This document shows positions 6,773 through 12,604 of a stretch of DNA of 12,685 bases, piece after piece. This DNA comes from Candidatus Levyibacteriota bacterium. GTDB lineage: Bacteria > Patescibacteria > Microgenomatia > Levybacterales > UBA12049. Numbering within the stretch: the stretch's first letter is position 1; every line of letters starts with the position of its first letter. The position numbers and the translations under genes are program-made. The notes under the pieces are model-generated. The model did no database searches and was not told the DNA's origin. It worked only from the letters and a program-made list of their open reading frames with translations. The stretch lies in contig PPGL01000091.1 in NCBI GenBank assembly GCA_003173915.1, forward strand, positions 1-12,685, given 5' to 3'.

Positions 6773-7318
6773 ATGGAAGAAACACAAAATAGCGAAGTAC
6801 AACAAACAGCGAAATCATCTTTTAATCCTGTAATTCTTATTGCAGTCGTGGTTGTTCTTCTTGTTGGAGGTGGATTATATTTTGCTCAGGCAAAAAAATC
6901 TACACCACAAACACAAAAAGTTGTAGAAGGTGCCAAAGCAACTCCTACAGCTGTTATGACTGCTGCAGCTCCATCTGGCACAGCATCAGCAATGTCAACC
7001 GGTCAAAAACTCGCAGACTCTCCTGATGGAAAGTTTGCATATAAAGTTTTTCCCGGCACTCTTACTGCAGATGCCAAACAAGCTTTGACAGGGTTTGACA
7101 TGCAAACAAAAACAAATCCAGATGGTTCTACAACAATAACTCTTGTTGCAAAAAAGCAAGGATATACAACTCAAACACTTACTGTAAAGCAAGGTCAGTC
7201 TCTTTACTTTATCGAAAAGACATTATTTGACGACCATGCAGACACAGATGAAGACGGTACGCTTCATGATGATACTGGAATAGTTGTAGATAAAGACGGA
7301 TATATTGTTTCTCAATAA
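6773..7318 (+). CDS. Membrane-anchored exported protein with DxDxDG calcium-loop-like motif
   Basis: This 181-residue protein has a short cytoplasmic N-terminus and one membrane helix (about 18-38). An Ala/Thr/Pro-rich linker (about 41-80) leads to a C-terminal domain of about 100 residues, predicted outside. Near the end is a strongly acidic segment with D157, D159, D161 and G162 in DTDEDG, matching the DxDxDG core of EF-hand, dockerin and excalibur-type calcium loops. A second DKDG occurs at 173-176. The usual position-12 glutamate is absent, so calcium binding is possible but unproven. I do not recognise the rest of the domain. It is the last gene before the hairpin terminator and has a strong Shine-Dalgarno site, so I infer that it is the distal accessory gene of the transporter operon. 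Confidence 0.8.
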   Translation: MEETQNSEVQQTAKSSFNPVILIAVVVVLLVGGGLYFAQAKKSTPQTQKVVEGAKATPTAVMTAAAPSGTASAMSTGQKLADSPDGKFAYKVFPGTLTADAKQALTGFDMQTKTNPDGSTTITLVAKKQGYTTQTLTVKQGQSLYFIEKTLFDDHADTDEDGTLHDDTGIVVDKDGYIVSQ

Positions 7319-7338
7319 CAATTCGTTTTACGTTTTGT

Positions 7339-7373
7339 GGCTGGGGGAGGGAGATTTTCTTTCTTCCCCAGTC
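7339..7373 (+). terminator. Strong 16-bp hairpin between convergent genes, probable terminator
   Basis: Left arm 7339-7354 and right arm 7358-7373 pair over 16 positions (including several G-U wobbles) around a 3-nt loop, with a G/C-rich base (CTGGGG with CCCCAG). It lies 20 bp after the stop at 7318 and before the convergent stop at 7434. The following sequence is only moderately T-rich. It probably ends the transporter operon and may also act on the opposite strand. Confidence 0.65.
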
Positions 7374-7433
7374 GTATTATTAGATATCTCTATTCTATAT
7401 AGTTAAAAGTTTTTTTCAGAAACTGGTGAGAAA

Positions 7434-7916
7434 TTATTGTTGACCTGGAGTCATACTTGGACTTGGATGTTCGCTTGGTCTTGGAGTCCAGCTTGGGCGA
7501 GGAGCATGTGTTGGTTCTCCAGAAGGTCGGCCTGTTGGTCTTGGTGTTGGTGTGGGACAGGAAATATATGCAACACTTTTAAAAGTATTTGAATTTAATA
7601 CTTCTTTTGGTAAACAAACTGCTCCCCAGTCTTTAGAATTGCTAGAATTTTCTTGTAGAGCAATAATTGCCGCATGATGTAAGGATTGTTGGCATGTTTG
7701 ACATGTAAGTCTAGAAGGAGTTGATGATCTCTGATTTTCTCCCTGAACGCTTGTTGAAGCGCCTAAAACATTTGCATTTTGATTTTGAATATAAAGATTT
7801 ACAAAAAGCAAGGGTAGCCCAATACTAAATGCAGAAATATATAAGAGAAGTCTATTACGAGTTTGATGTTTCTGAGAAAAAAGACTTTTGGTTGCCTGAA
7901 CTTTCTTTTTTGCCAT
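7434..7916 (-). CDS. Small anchored protein with CxxC and Pro-rich tail
   Basis: I choose the ATG at 7916 (160 residues). A longer frame from TTG at 7952 exists, but that TTG is part of a good -35 box. The protein starts with a Lys/Arg-rich cytoplasmic stretch and has one membrane helix (about 23-42). An external domain of about 75 residues follows, with four cysteines: C72 and C75 as CQTC, then C101 and C120. It ends with a roughly 40-residue Pro/Thr/Ser/Arg tail (PTPTPRPTGRP onward). The cysteines could form two disulfides or a metal or redox site, but no known family is evident. The tail suits a cell-wall-spanning or glycosylated linker; the neighbouring gene is a membrane glycosyltransferase, though a link is speculative. 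It is transcribed convergently with the transporter operon from its own promoter. Confidence 0.75.
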   Translation of the reverse strand: MAKKKVQATKSLFSQKHQTRNRLLLYISAFSIGLPLLFVNLYIQNQNANVLGASTSVQGENQRSSTPSRLTCQTCQQSLHHAAIIALQENSSNSKDWGAVCLPKEVLNSNTFKSVAYISCPTPTPRPTGRPSGEPTHAPRPSWTPRPSEHPSPSMTPGQQ

Positions 7917-7922
7917 ATATTC

Positions 7923-7952
7923 ATAATGCAACCAATTTGATGTCTTTGTCAA
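7923..7952 (-). promoter_or_regulatory. Promoter with consensus -35, placed for a leaderless mRNA
   Basis: On the minus strand TTGACA (7952-7947) is followed after 18 bp by CATTAT (7928-7923), 4/6 to the -10 consensus. Only 6 bp separate it from the ATG at 7916, so transcription should start at the start codon. The TTG of the -35 is the same triplet an ORF finder would take as the start. Confidence 0.6.
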
Positions 7953-7982
7953 GAGTGGACAATGTTTACCGTTCGTTATTTG

Positions 7983-8004
7983 AAAAAAACAGAGGCGGTC
8001 TGTT
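7983..8004 (-). terminator. Candidate intrinsic terminator of the GT-C gene
   Basis: Read on the minus strand, a 6-bp stem (AACAGA with TCTGTT, loop CCGCC) overlaps the stop codon of the 8003-9508 gene and runs into a seven-T tract. The stem is short, but the T-tract is good. It would separate this gene from the next minus-strand gene, which has its own promoter. Confidence 0.5.
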
Positions 8005-9508
8005 ATTGATTTTGCATTCTGTTAAATACAGTTAGCGGAGACACAAGGGTAATGCCAAGTTGTTGGAGTGTCTTAGGGGAGGTATTTGAAGAAATTTCGA
8101 CAGCAGTGTTGTCGAGTTGCGAAAAAGTAACTGTAGCGTTTGTTAGTGAATCTTTTGAGCATCCTGTATCAAGAAGTGCTACTGGTACTCCATTACTTGT
8201 CAATTTGTTATCATTCAAAAGAAAAAATGCAACGCCTTGTGGACGATTCATATTATTTTTTTCGCAACCAAAAAGCGTAATTTGTTTGCCAGGGAGTGTT
8301 TGTTCTAATTTTTGTGCTTCTGTATGGAATGCGATTTGGTCGCCACGAGCGTTAATTCGTAGCATGTCTTGTTGCCAGACAGATGGGAGCATTGCAAGAA
8401 GTATCAAAGCAACAAGAATATTTCCAAATTTTATCTTAGTAATCTGCCCTAATCCAAAACCCAGAAAAATAAAAAGAAAAGGATGAATAAAAAGAAAGTA
8501 ATATAATTCTCGTTGAACAATAAAATAACGCAAAAAAACAAAGTCAATTGCAAATGTTATCAGCATCAACATGTACAACACAGAAATGCGTTTTTGTATA
8601 AAAGCCCAAACGAATGCCCCAATTGTTATCAGTAATAAAAAAACAGTTGGTAGCAAGGAGATACCAAATGTCATTGATAAAAATTTTCCCCAGAAATCTC
8701 GTACATAAAAAAGCCAACGATTTGGAATATACGATGTTTGCCCACCCTTAGTGACAAAATAGAAAAAACCGGTGATTGTCTCAAAATGATGGTGGAAATT
8801 AAAAATAAGGAGTGGAATAAATGAAATAGCAATTCCGACTACAAAAAGTATGGAGTCAAGCACAGCGCGTTTATTTCTTTTATATACAAAAGATAAAAAA
8901 GGCAAAGGCAGCAGTAAAAGCATTTGGTAGTGATGATTTATTCCAACTCCAACAATCAATCCCCAGAGGAGTACCCAAAACCAACGAAGTGTTTTCTTTT
9001 TTATATACACTATAGATAGTAGAACAGTGAGTGCAGCATGAATTGGGACAAGATTTGGATTACTGAGTCCTGTTGTTGGGCCAATTTGTTCGGGAGAGAA
9101 TGCCGCAATAAGAGCTAAAAGCAGACCAAATTTTTCTCCTTCAAGTTCTTTACCAATGAAGTACATTACAATAACAAAACCCAAAGACATAAGTCCAATA
9201 AAAATCCAAGGAGAGTATGAAACAGGAAGAATAAGTTTGAATAAAATTAATTCGTAATAATACCACGGGCCAAAAGAAAAAGGACCAATTCCGGATTTTG
9301 GGCCAATGAGAGGAAAGTGTAAATTTTTGGCTCCTTCCGCAATAATCAGAGCATCTCGTGTTGGGTCAAAATCAAAACCATATTTCAGAGGAAAATTAGC
9401 AAAACGAAGATATGTTGCAATAACAAGAATCAGTAAAAGAATAAGATGGTTGGGAGTTAGAGTAAATGACTTTCCCCAAAAAGTAACTTTTTTAGTAAAT
9501 CTTGTCAT
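8003..9508 (-). CDS. GT-C (GT39/PMT-like) membrane glycosyltransferase
   Basis: With the ATG at 9508 the product is 501 residues and highly hydrophobic, with roughly 11-13 membrane helices. The first helix (about 21-34, ending TYLRF) is followed by an external loop with D46, D48 and D52 (FDFDPTRDA). This is the position of the catalytic acidic residues in the GT-C fold. The segment GPFSFGPWYYYE and the NPNLVPIH loop are also typical of PMT/ArnT-like enzymes. The last 100 residues or so form a soluble external domain. Such enzymes move a sugar from a polyprenyl-phosphate carrier to protein, lipid or glycan outside the cell; donor and acceptor cannot be read from the sequence. A TTG start at 9541 is possible, but it abuts the -35 of the predicted promoter. 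It is divergent from the NagB-fold gene. Confidence 0.88.
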   Translation of the reverse strand: MTRFTKKVTFWGKSFTLTPNHLILLLILVIATYLRFANFPLKYGFDFDPTRDALIIAEGAKNLHFPLIGPKSGIGPFSFGPWYYYELILFKLILPVSYSPWIFIGLMSLGFVIVMYFIGKELEGEKFGLLLALIAAFSPEQIGPTTGLSNPNLVPIHAALTVLLSIVYIKKKTLRWFWVLLWGLIVGVGINHHYQMLLLLPLPFLSFVYKRNKRAVLDSILFVVGIAISFIPLLIFNFHHHFETITGFFYFVTKGGQTSYIPNRWLFYVRDFWGKFLSMTFGISLLPTVFLLLITIGAFVWAFIQKRISVLYMLMLITFAIDFVFLRYFIVQRELYYFLFIHPFLFIFLGFGLGQITKIKFGNILVALILLAMLPSVWQQDMLRINARGDQIAFHTEAQKLEQTLPGKQITLFGCEKNNMNRPQGVAFFLLNDNKLTSNGVPVALLDTGCSKDSLTNATVTFSQLDNTAVEISSNTSPKTLQQLGITLVSPLTVFNRMQNQ

Positions 9509-9517
9509 TTTCCTCTT

Positions 9518-9546
9518 ATCGTATATGTCTTTTCCCGCCAACGCAA
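9518..9546 (-). promoter_or_regulatory. Candidate promoter of the GT-C gene
   Basis: On the minus strand TTGCGT (9546-9541), a 17-bp spacer and TACGAT (9523-9518) precede the ATG at 9508 by 9 bp. The predicted leader is about 3 nt. The hexamers are only 3/6 and 4/6, but the spacing is ideal. An AGAGG lies just before the ATG; if this promoter is right, most of it is not transcribed. Confidence 0.4.
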
Positions 9547-9631
9547 GAAGAGGTTATTGAAGAATCGTTGATTGTTAAGGAATTTTGTGGGTAGCCTCCA
9601 ATAGCTTTGTTAGAGCATATTTTTATCAATC

Positions 9632-9640
9632 TGTTACAAT
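9632..9640 (+). promoter_or_regulatory. Extended -10 promoter of the NagB-fold gene (leaderless)
   Basis: TGTTACAAT fits TG-N-TATAAT with one mismatch, and the hexamer ends 6 bp before the ATG at 9647. No -35 at proper spacing and no Shine-Dalgarno site are visible. Its sequence and geometry almost duplicate the promoter at 943-951. Confidence 0.6.
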
Positions 9641-9646
9641 TGCCAT

Positions 9647-10381
9647 ATGAAACAAGCAATAGTTTCATCCATTGGGCACCCAGTCGGTCATTTATGGAGA
9701 TCGTTACAAGACGAATATACTAAAAAAGGAGACTTTTATGTTGCTTCTGCTTTATCAAGTACTTCTTTGCCACTGTATGATTGGATCGTGAAAAATGCTT
9801 CTATATTTACAAATTGGGAAAAAGTGAAGTTTGTTTTAATGGATGAAATGCTAGAAGGAGAAAAAGAACCATTTACCTATGTTTCTTTGACAGATGCAGC
9901 TAGCTATGAAGGATTCGCATTAAAGCATTTTCTTAATCCTTTGGCAGAAAAAGTTGCATTACATAAGCAAGTTATTAAGCCAAATCTTGATACCATAGAT
10001 TTTTTTGAAACAACTATTGATTTACTCATTCTAGGAATCGGACCTAAAGGAAATTATGCAAATGTTATGCCAAATACACCAGAAAAAGTAAGTTGGCATA
10101 TATCTCGACTTATCCCAGAATTTCATAAATTTCATACTGAACAAGGAAGTAAATCATATGAAGGAGCGCAATTTAGAAATTATGGTATGTCGTTAGGTCC
10201 TCACGAAGTACTAAGAGCAAAGCATGTAGTAGTGATTATTTCCGGGGAGAAAAAGAAGGATTTAGTAAAACAGCTCTTATCATATTCTTCTTTTGATTCA
10301 AATTTTCCATTATCCATTATTTATCATCCTGAAGTTAGAGAGAGGGTAGAGCTTTTTTTGACAGAAGACGTCTTCAATTAA
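9647..10381 (+). CDS. NagB/6-phosphogluconolactonase-fold protein with altered active site
   Basis: The 244-residue protein matches the NagB/6PGL branch of the NagB/RpiA/CoA-transferase fold in length and order of motifs. The strand and turn FVLMDEM (D66, E67) correspond to the LDEY region of NagB. ILGIGPKGNYANVMPNTP (129-146) aligns with the 6PGL signature GMGPDGHTASLFPGTP. SLGPHEVLRAKHVVVIISGEKK corresponds to the late TMG-ILSAK-I-LL--GE-K motif. The signature Asp and His that serve catalysis in NagB and 6PGL are Lys134 and Asn136 here. The N-terminal phosphate-binding Gly/Ser loop (normally GGSTP or TGSTP) reads IGHPVGH. I therefore do not call it a glucosamine-6-phosphate deaminase or lactonase; it may be a binding protein or have a different chemistry. 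It stands alone under its own leaderless-type promoter. Confidence 0.8.
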   Translation: MKQAIVSSIGHPVGHLWRSLQDEYTKKGDFYVASALSSTSLPLYDWIVKNASIFTNWEKVKFVLMDEMLEGEKEPFTYVSLTDAASYEGFALKHFLNPLAEKVALHKQVIKPNLDTIDFFETTIDLLILGIGPKGNYANVMPNTPEKVSWHISRLIPEFHKFHTEQGSKSYEGAQFRNYGMSLGPHEVLRAKHVVVIISGEKKKDLVKQLLSYSSFDSNFPLSIIYHPEVRERVELFLTEDVFN

Positions 10382-10413
10382 TTATACCAAACTGATGAGT
10401 ACGCTTCTATGAG

Positions 10414-10487
10414 TAGCCCTAAGGGGATTCGAACCCCTGGTCTTTGCCTTGAGAAGGCAACGTCCTAGACCGCTAGACGATAGGGCC
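10414..10487 (-). tRNA. tRNA-Glu (anticodon CUC)
   Basis: The 74-nt minus-strand sequence folds as a full cloverleaf. It has a 7-bp acceptor stem closing with a G-U pair and a 4-bp D stem. The 5-bp anticodon stem TTGCC/GGCAA has loop TTCTCAA, placing CTC at positions 34-36 after U33. A 5-nt variable loop and a T arm with TTCGAAT loop complete the fold. The anticodon reads GAG. No CCA is encoded, so it must be added after transcription. The body resembles bacterial tRNA-Glu (CGTCTAG in the D region, GGTTCGAATCC in the T arm). Confidence 0.95.
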
Positions 10488-10500
10488 AGATGCTGATGAT

Positions 10501-10529
10501 ATTTTACAGTATTTAGCCTATGAGAACAA
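10501..10529 (-). promoter_or_regulatory. Candidate tRNA-Glu promoter
   Basis: On the minus strand TTGTTC (10529-10524), a 17-bp spacer and TAAAAT (10506-10501, 5/6) lie upstream of the tRNA. Transcription would begin near 10494, about 7 nt before the mature 5' end. Confidence 0.5.
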
Positions 10530-10540
10530 GTTTAATGGAT

Positions 10541-10567
10541 AGATTCCGGATCAAGTCCGGAATGACA
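10541..10567 (+). repeat. Short palindromic repeat with GGAATGAC end
   Basis: A perfect 8-bp inverted repeat, ATTCCGGA (10543-10550) and TCCGGAAT (10556-10563), encloses a 5-nt loop and is followed by GACA. It shares the GGAATGAC end with the element at 4793-4863. It sits between the divergent tRNA and GT2 promoters. The rest of 10488-10621 holds only those promoters. Confidence 0.65.
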
Positions 10568-10583
10568 AATGGGAGGATTTTGT

Positions 10584-10612
10584 TTGCCCTTCTTACCATT
10601 TTCTAGTATACT
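10584..10612 (+). promoter_or_regulatory. Promoter of the glycosyltransferase cluster
   Basis: TTGCCC (10584-10589, 4/6), a 17-bp spacer and TATACT (10607-10612, 5/6) precede the GTG at 10622 by 9 bp, predicting a leader of about 3 nt. No Shine-Dalgarno site is present, which fits near-leaderless initiation on GTG. Confidence 0.55.
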
Positions 10613-10621
10613 TTTGATACT

Positions 10622-11392
10622 GTGAAAGAAAAAGAAATCTTCTTGTCTGTTGTTCTTCCCTGTTACGACGAAATGGCAAATTTGCAAAAAGGAGTGCTTG
10701 ATAAAGTTGTCGGATTTTTGAAAAAAAAAGACTTTACGTACGAAGTTATTGTTTCAGATGACGGCTCCAAGGATGGAAGCATTGCATTTGTCGAGCAATT
10801 TATCAAAGAACATTCCCATGTTTTTTTACAAAAAAATCAGCACAAGGGTAAAGTTGGAGCGGTTACTGCAGGAATGCTACATGCAAAAGGGAAATATGTT
10901 CTTTTTGCCGACATGGATCAAGCAACGCCAATTGAAGAAATTGATAAATTACTTCCTTTTCTTACAGAAAAAAAAGCAGACATCGCGATTGGTTCAAGGA
11001 CTTACAAAAATATCGGATATCCCTTTTCTAGACTTGTTTTGCATGAAGGAATGATTTTACTTCGAAAAGCTATTGTTGGCATGGGAAATTTACACGATAC
11101 GCAGTGTGGATTTAAGATGTTTACAAGAGATGCCTCCCAAAAATTATTTGCAAAAATGTCCAAACTTCATAATGGATTTTCGCAAATAAATGGTTCTGCA
11201 GTTACTGCAGGATTTGATGTTGAATTGTTATTTATTGCTGCAAAATCTGGCTATAAAATTGTTGAGGTTCCAGTACGCTGGCTCTATGTTGAAACAAGAC
11301 GTGTTAATCCTGTCAGAGACTCTGTCGCCGCTATTTTGTATCTTTTGCAAATTCGAATCAACAAATTAAACGGCATGTACCAATTGTTATGA
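10622..11392 (+). CDS. Family 2 glycosyltransferase, dolichyl-phosphate-mannose-synthase-like
   Basis: A 256-residue GT-A fold enzyme of the DPM1/polyprenyl-phosphate glycosyltransferase group. Visible motifs are VVLPCYDE (10-17), the nucleotide-binding SDDGS (45-49), KGKVGAVTAGM (75-85), and the metal-binding FADMDQATP (D97, D99), a form of the DxD motif typical of this group. DTQCGFKMF (159-167), FDVELLFIA (198-206) and EVPVRW (215-220) follow. It lacks the C-terminal membrane helices of GtrB-like members, so it is probably peripheral at the inner face. The expected reaction moves a sugar from a nucleotide sugar to polyprenyl phosphate, making the donor for GT-C enzymes; the sugar is not defined by the sequence. 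The start is GTG, supported by promoter position. The stop overlaps the next start (ATGA), so it is coupled to a GT-C gene that could use its product. Confidence 0.92.
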   Translation: MKEKEIFLSVVLPCYDEMANLQKGVLDKVVGFLKKKDFTYEVIVSDDGSKDGSIAFVEQFIKEHSHVFLQKNQHKGKVGAVTAGMLHAKGKYVLFADMDQATPIEEIDKLLPFLTEKKADIAIGSRTYKNIGYPFSRLVLHEGMILLRKAIVGMGNLHDTQCGFKMFTRDASQKLFAKMSKLHNGFSQINGSAVTAGFDVELLFIAAKSGYKIVEVPVRWLYVETRRVNPVRDSVAAILYLLQIRINKLNGMYQLL

Positions 11393-12576
11393 AATTACCA
11401 AAAATGTTATTCCTAGGATATGCAGTCTCAATTTTTTTTCTTCTTTTGTATTCATACACACAAATAGATTTAAGCTTAACATTTTCTCGTTGGTCTGTAT
11501 GGCAGGTAATAGAAAAGTTTTTTCAATACATTGGATATTTTGAGCGTCCCTTATCAACAGCATTGTATTCGTCGCTTCTCTTAATTTTATTTGGATTTTA
11601 TGCTGTTTTTATACGATTTGCCCAGTTAAATAGGCTTAAAATGAGTTTTTTTTGGAAGCTTATTCTTGTTACCTCCGTCATCTTATTTCTTTCCTATAAC
11701 GCATTTTCTTATGATTTTTTTAATTATATTTTTGATGCGCGAATTTTTACACATTATCATCTCAATCCATATTTCTATAAAGCGTTGGATTTCCCAACAG
11801 ATCCGATGCTTTCGTTTATGCACTGGACGCATAGAGTCTATCCATATGGTCCTATTTGGCTTTTAGCAACAATTCCATTATCTTATCTTGGACTTCAATT
11901 TTTTCTGCCAACATTTTTTCTTTTTAAATTCTTTACTATTGGGTGTTTTTTAGCTGCCTTATATTTTTTAGATAAAACACTTGCACTTGTTGCTCCAAAA
12001 GATCGTATTGTTGGATTTGTTCTTTTTGCCTTTAATCCACTTGTCCTTATTGAATCACTTGTTTCAGGTCATAATGATATGTTTATGATGTTTTTGGCAA
12101 TTTGTGCTTTTTATTTGCTTGCAAAGAAGCGCTATCTTAGAGCACTTATTCTGCTTTTACTTTCTATTGGTGTTAAATTTGCAACAGCATTTTTACTTCC
12201 TGTATTTTTGTATGTTTGGTGGGCACAAAGCGCTGGGAAAAAATTTTCATGGAGAATTATTTTTGCATGTTCTGTTGGTCTTATGAGTATTGCAGTTTTT
12301 TTGGCAGCTTTTAGAACAACCTTTCAGCCCTGGTATATTTTGTTTGCATTGCCTTTTGGAGCTTTCTTGGGGAAAAAATATTATATAATTTTGCCAACTG
12401 TAGTATTGTCATTTTTTTTACTTCTGGAATATACACCATATCTCTACACAGGAAATTGGAATCCACCAATTCCTTCTATATTACAAGGATTAACGATGTC
12501 AGGTATCATGTTTTCACTTATTGTGGTGATTGGTCGTAGTATAAAAGACCTTTTCAATACTCAAAAAACCGTATAA
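11389..12576 (+). CDS. GT-C membrane glycosyltransferase (GT87/MptB-like)
   Basis: The 395-residue protein has about ten to eleven membrane helices. After the third helix comes an external loop with SYDFFNYIFDARIF, including D109 and D116, at the GT-C catalytic loop position. YPYGPIWLL (151-159) and the block FNPLVLIESLVSGHNDMFMMFL are characteristic of polyprenyl-phosphate-mannose-dependent enzymes such as MptA/B and the DUF2029/GT87 group. A Lys at the start of the next block (GVKFATAFLLPVFL) is also typical. It starts inside the GT2 stop codon with a 4-bp overlap. This arrangement suggests that the GT2 makes a lipid-linked sugar and this enzyme transfers it outside the membrane, although the acceptor (lipid, glycan or protein) is unknown. 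No soluble C-terminal domain is present. Confidence 0.88.
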   Translation: MKLPKMLFLGYAVSIFFLLLYSYTQIDLSLTFSRWSVWQVIEKFFQYIGYFERPLSTALYSSLLLILFGFYAVFIRFAQLNRLKMSFFWKLILVTSVILFLSYNAFSYDFFNYIFDARIFTHYHLNPYFYKALDFPTDPMLSFMHWTHRVYPYGPIWLLATIPLSYLGLQFFLPTFFLFKFFTIGCFLAALYFLDKTLALVAPKDRIVGFVLFAFNPLVLIESLVSGHNDMFMMFLAICAFYLLAKKRYLRALILLLLSIGVKFATAFLLPVFLYVWWAQSAGKKFSWRIIFACSVGLMSIAVFLAAFRTTFQPWYILFALPFGAFLGKKYYIILPTVVLSFFLLLEYTPYLYTGNWNPPIPSILQGLTMSGIMFSLIVVIGRSIKDLFNTQKTV

Positions 12577-12588
12577 AATAAACCAAAG

Positions 12589-12595
12589 TAAGGAG
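12589..12595 (+). promoter_or_regulatory. Strong Shine-Dalgarno site for the gene at 12605
   Basis: TAAGGAG is a perfect 7-nt anti-SD match 9 bp before the ATG at 12605. It supports this start and implies translation from an internal cistron of the cluster. Confidence 0.85.
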
Positions 12596-12604
12596 TCTTG
12601 TTGC

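Noticed and set aside
8052..8486. 144-codon plus-strand open frame inside the GT-C gene
   Set aside because: It lies wholly antisense to a strongly supported membrane protein gene, has no start signal, and its translation resembles no coherent fold.
9509..9541. Longer GT-C protein starting at TTG 9541
   Set aside because: The TTG abuts the predicted -35 box, and the extra 11 residues are charged and unlike family N-termini; ATG 9508 is preferred.
10443..10449. Reading the tRNA anticodon as UUC
   Set aside because: With the 5-bp stem TTGCC/GGCAA and U33 fixed, positions 34-36 are CTC, not TTC.
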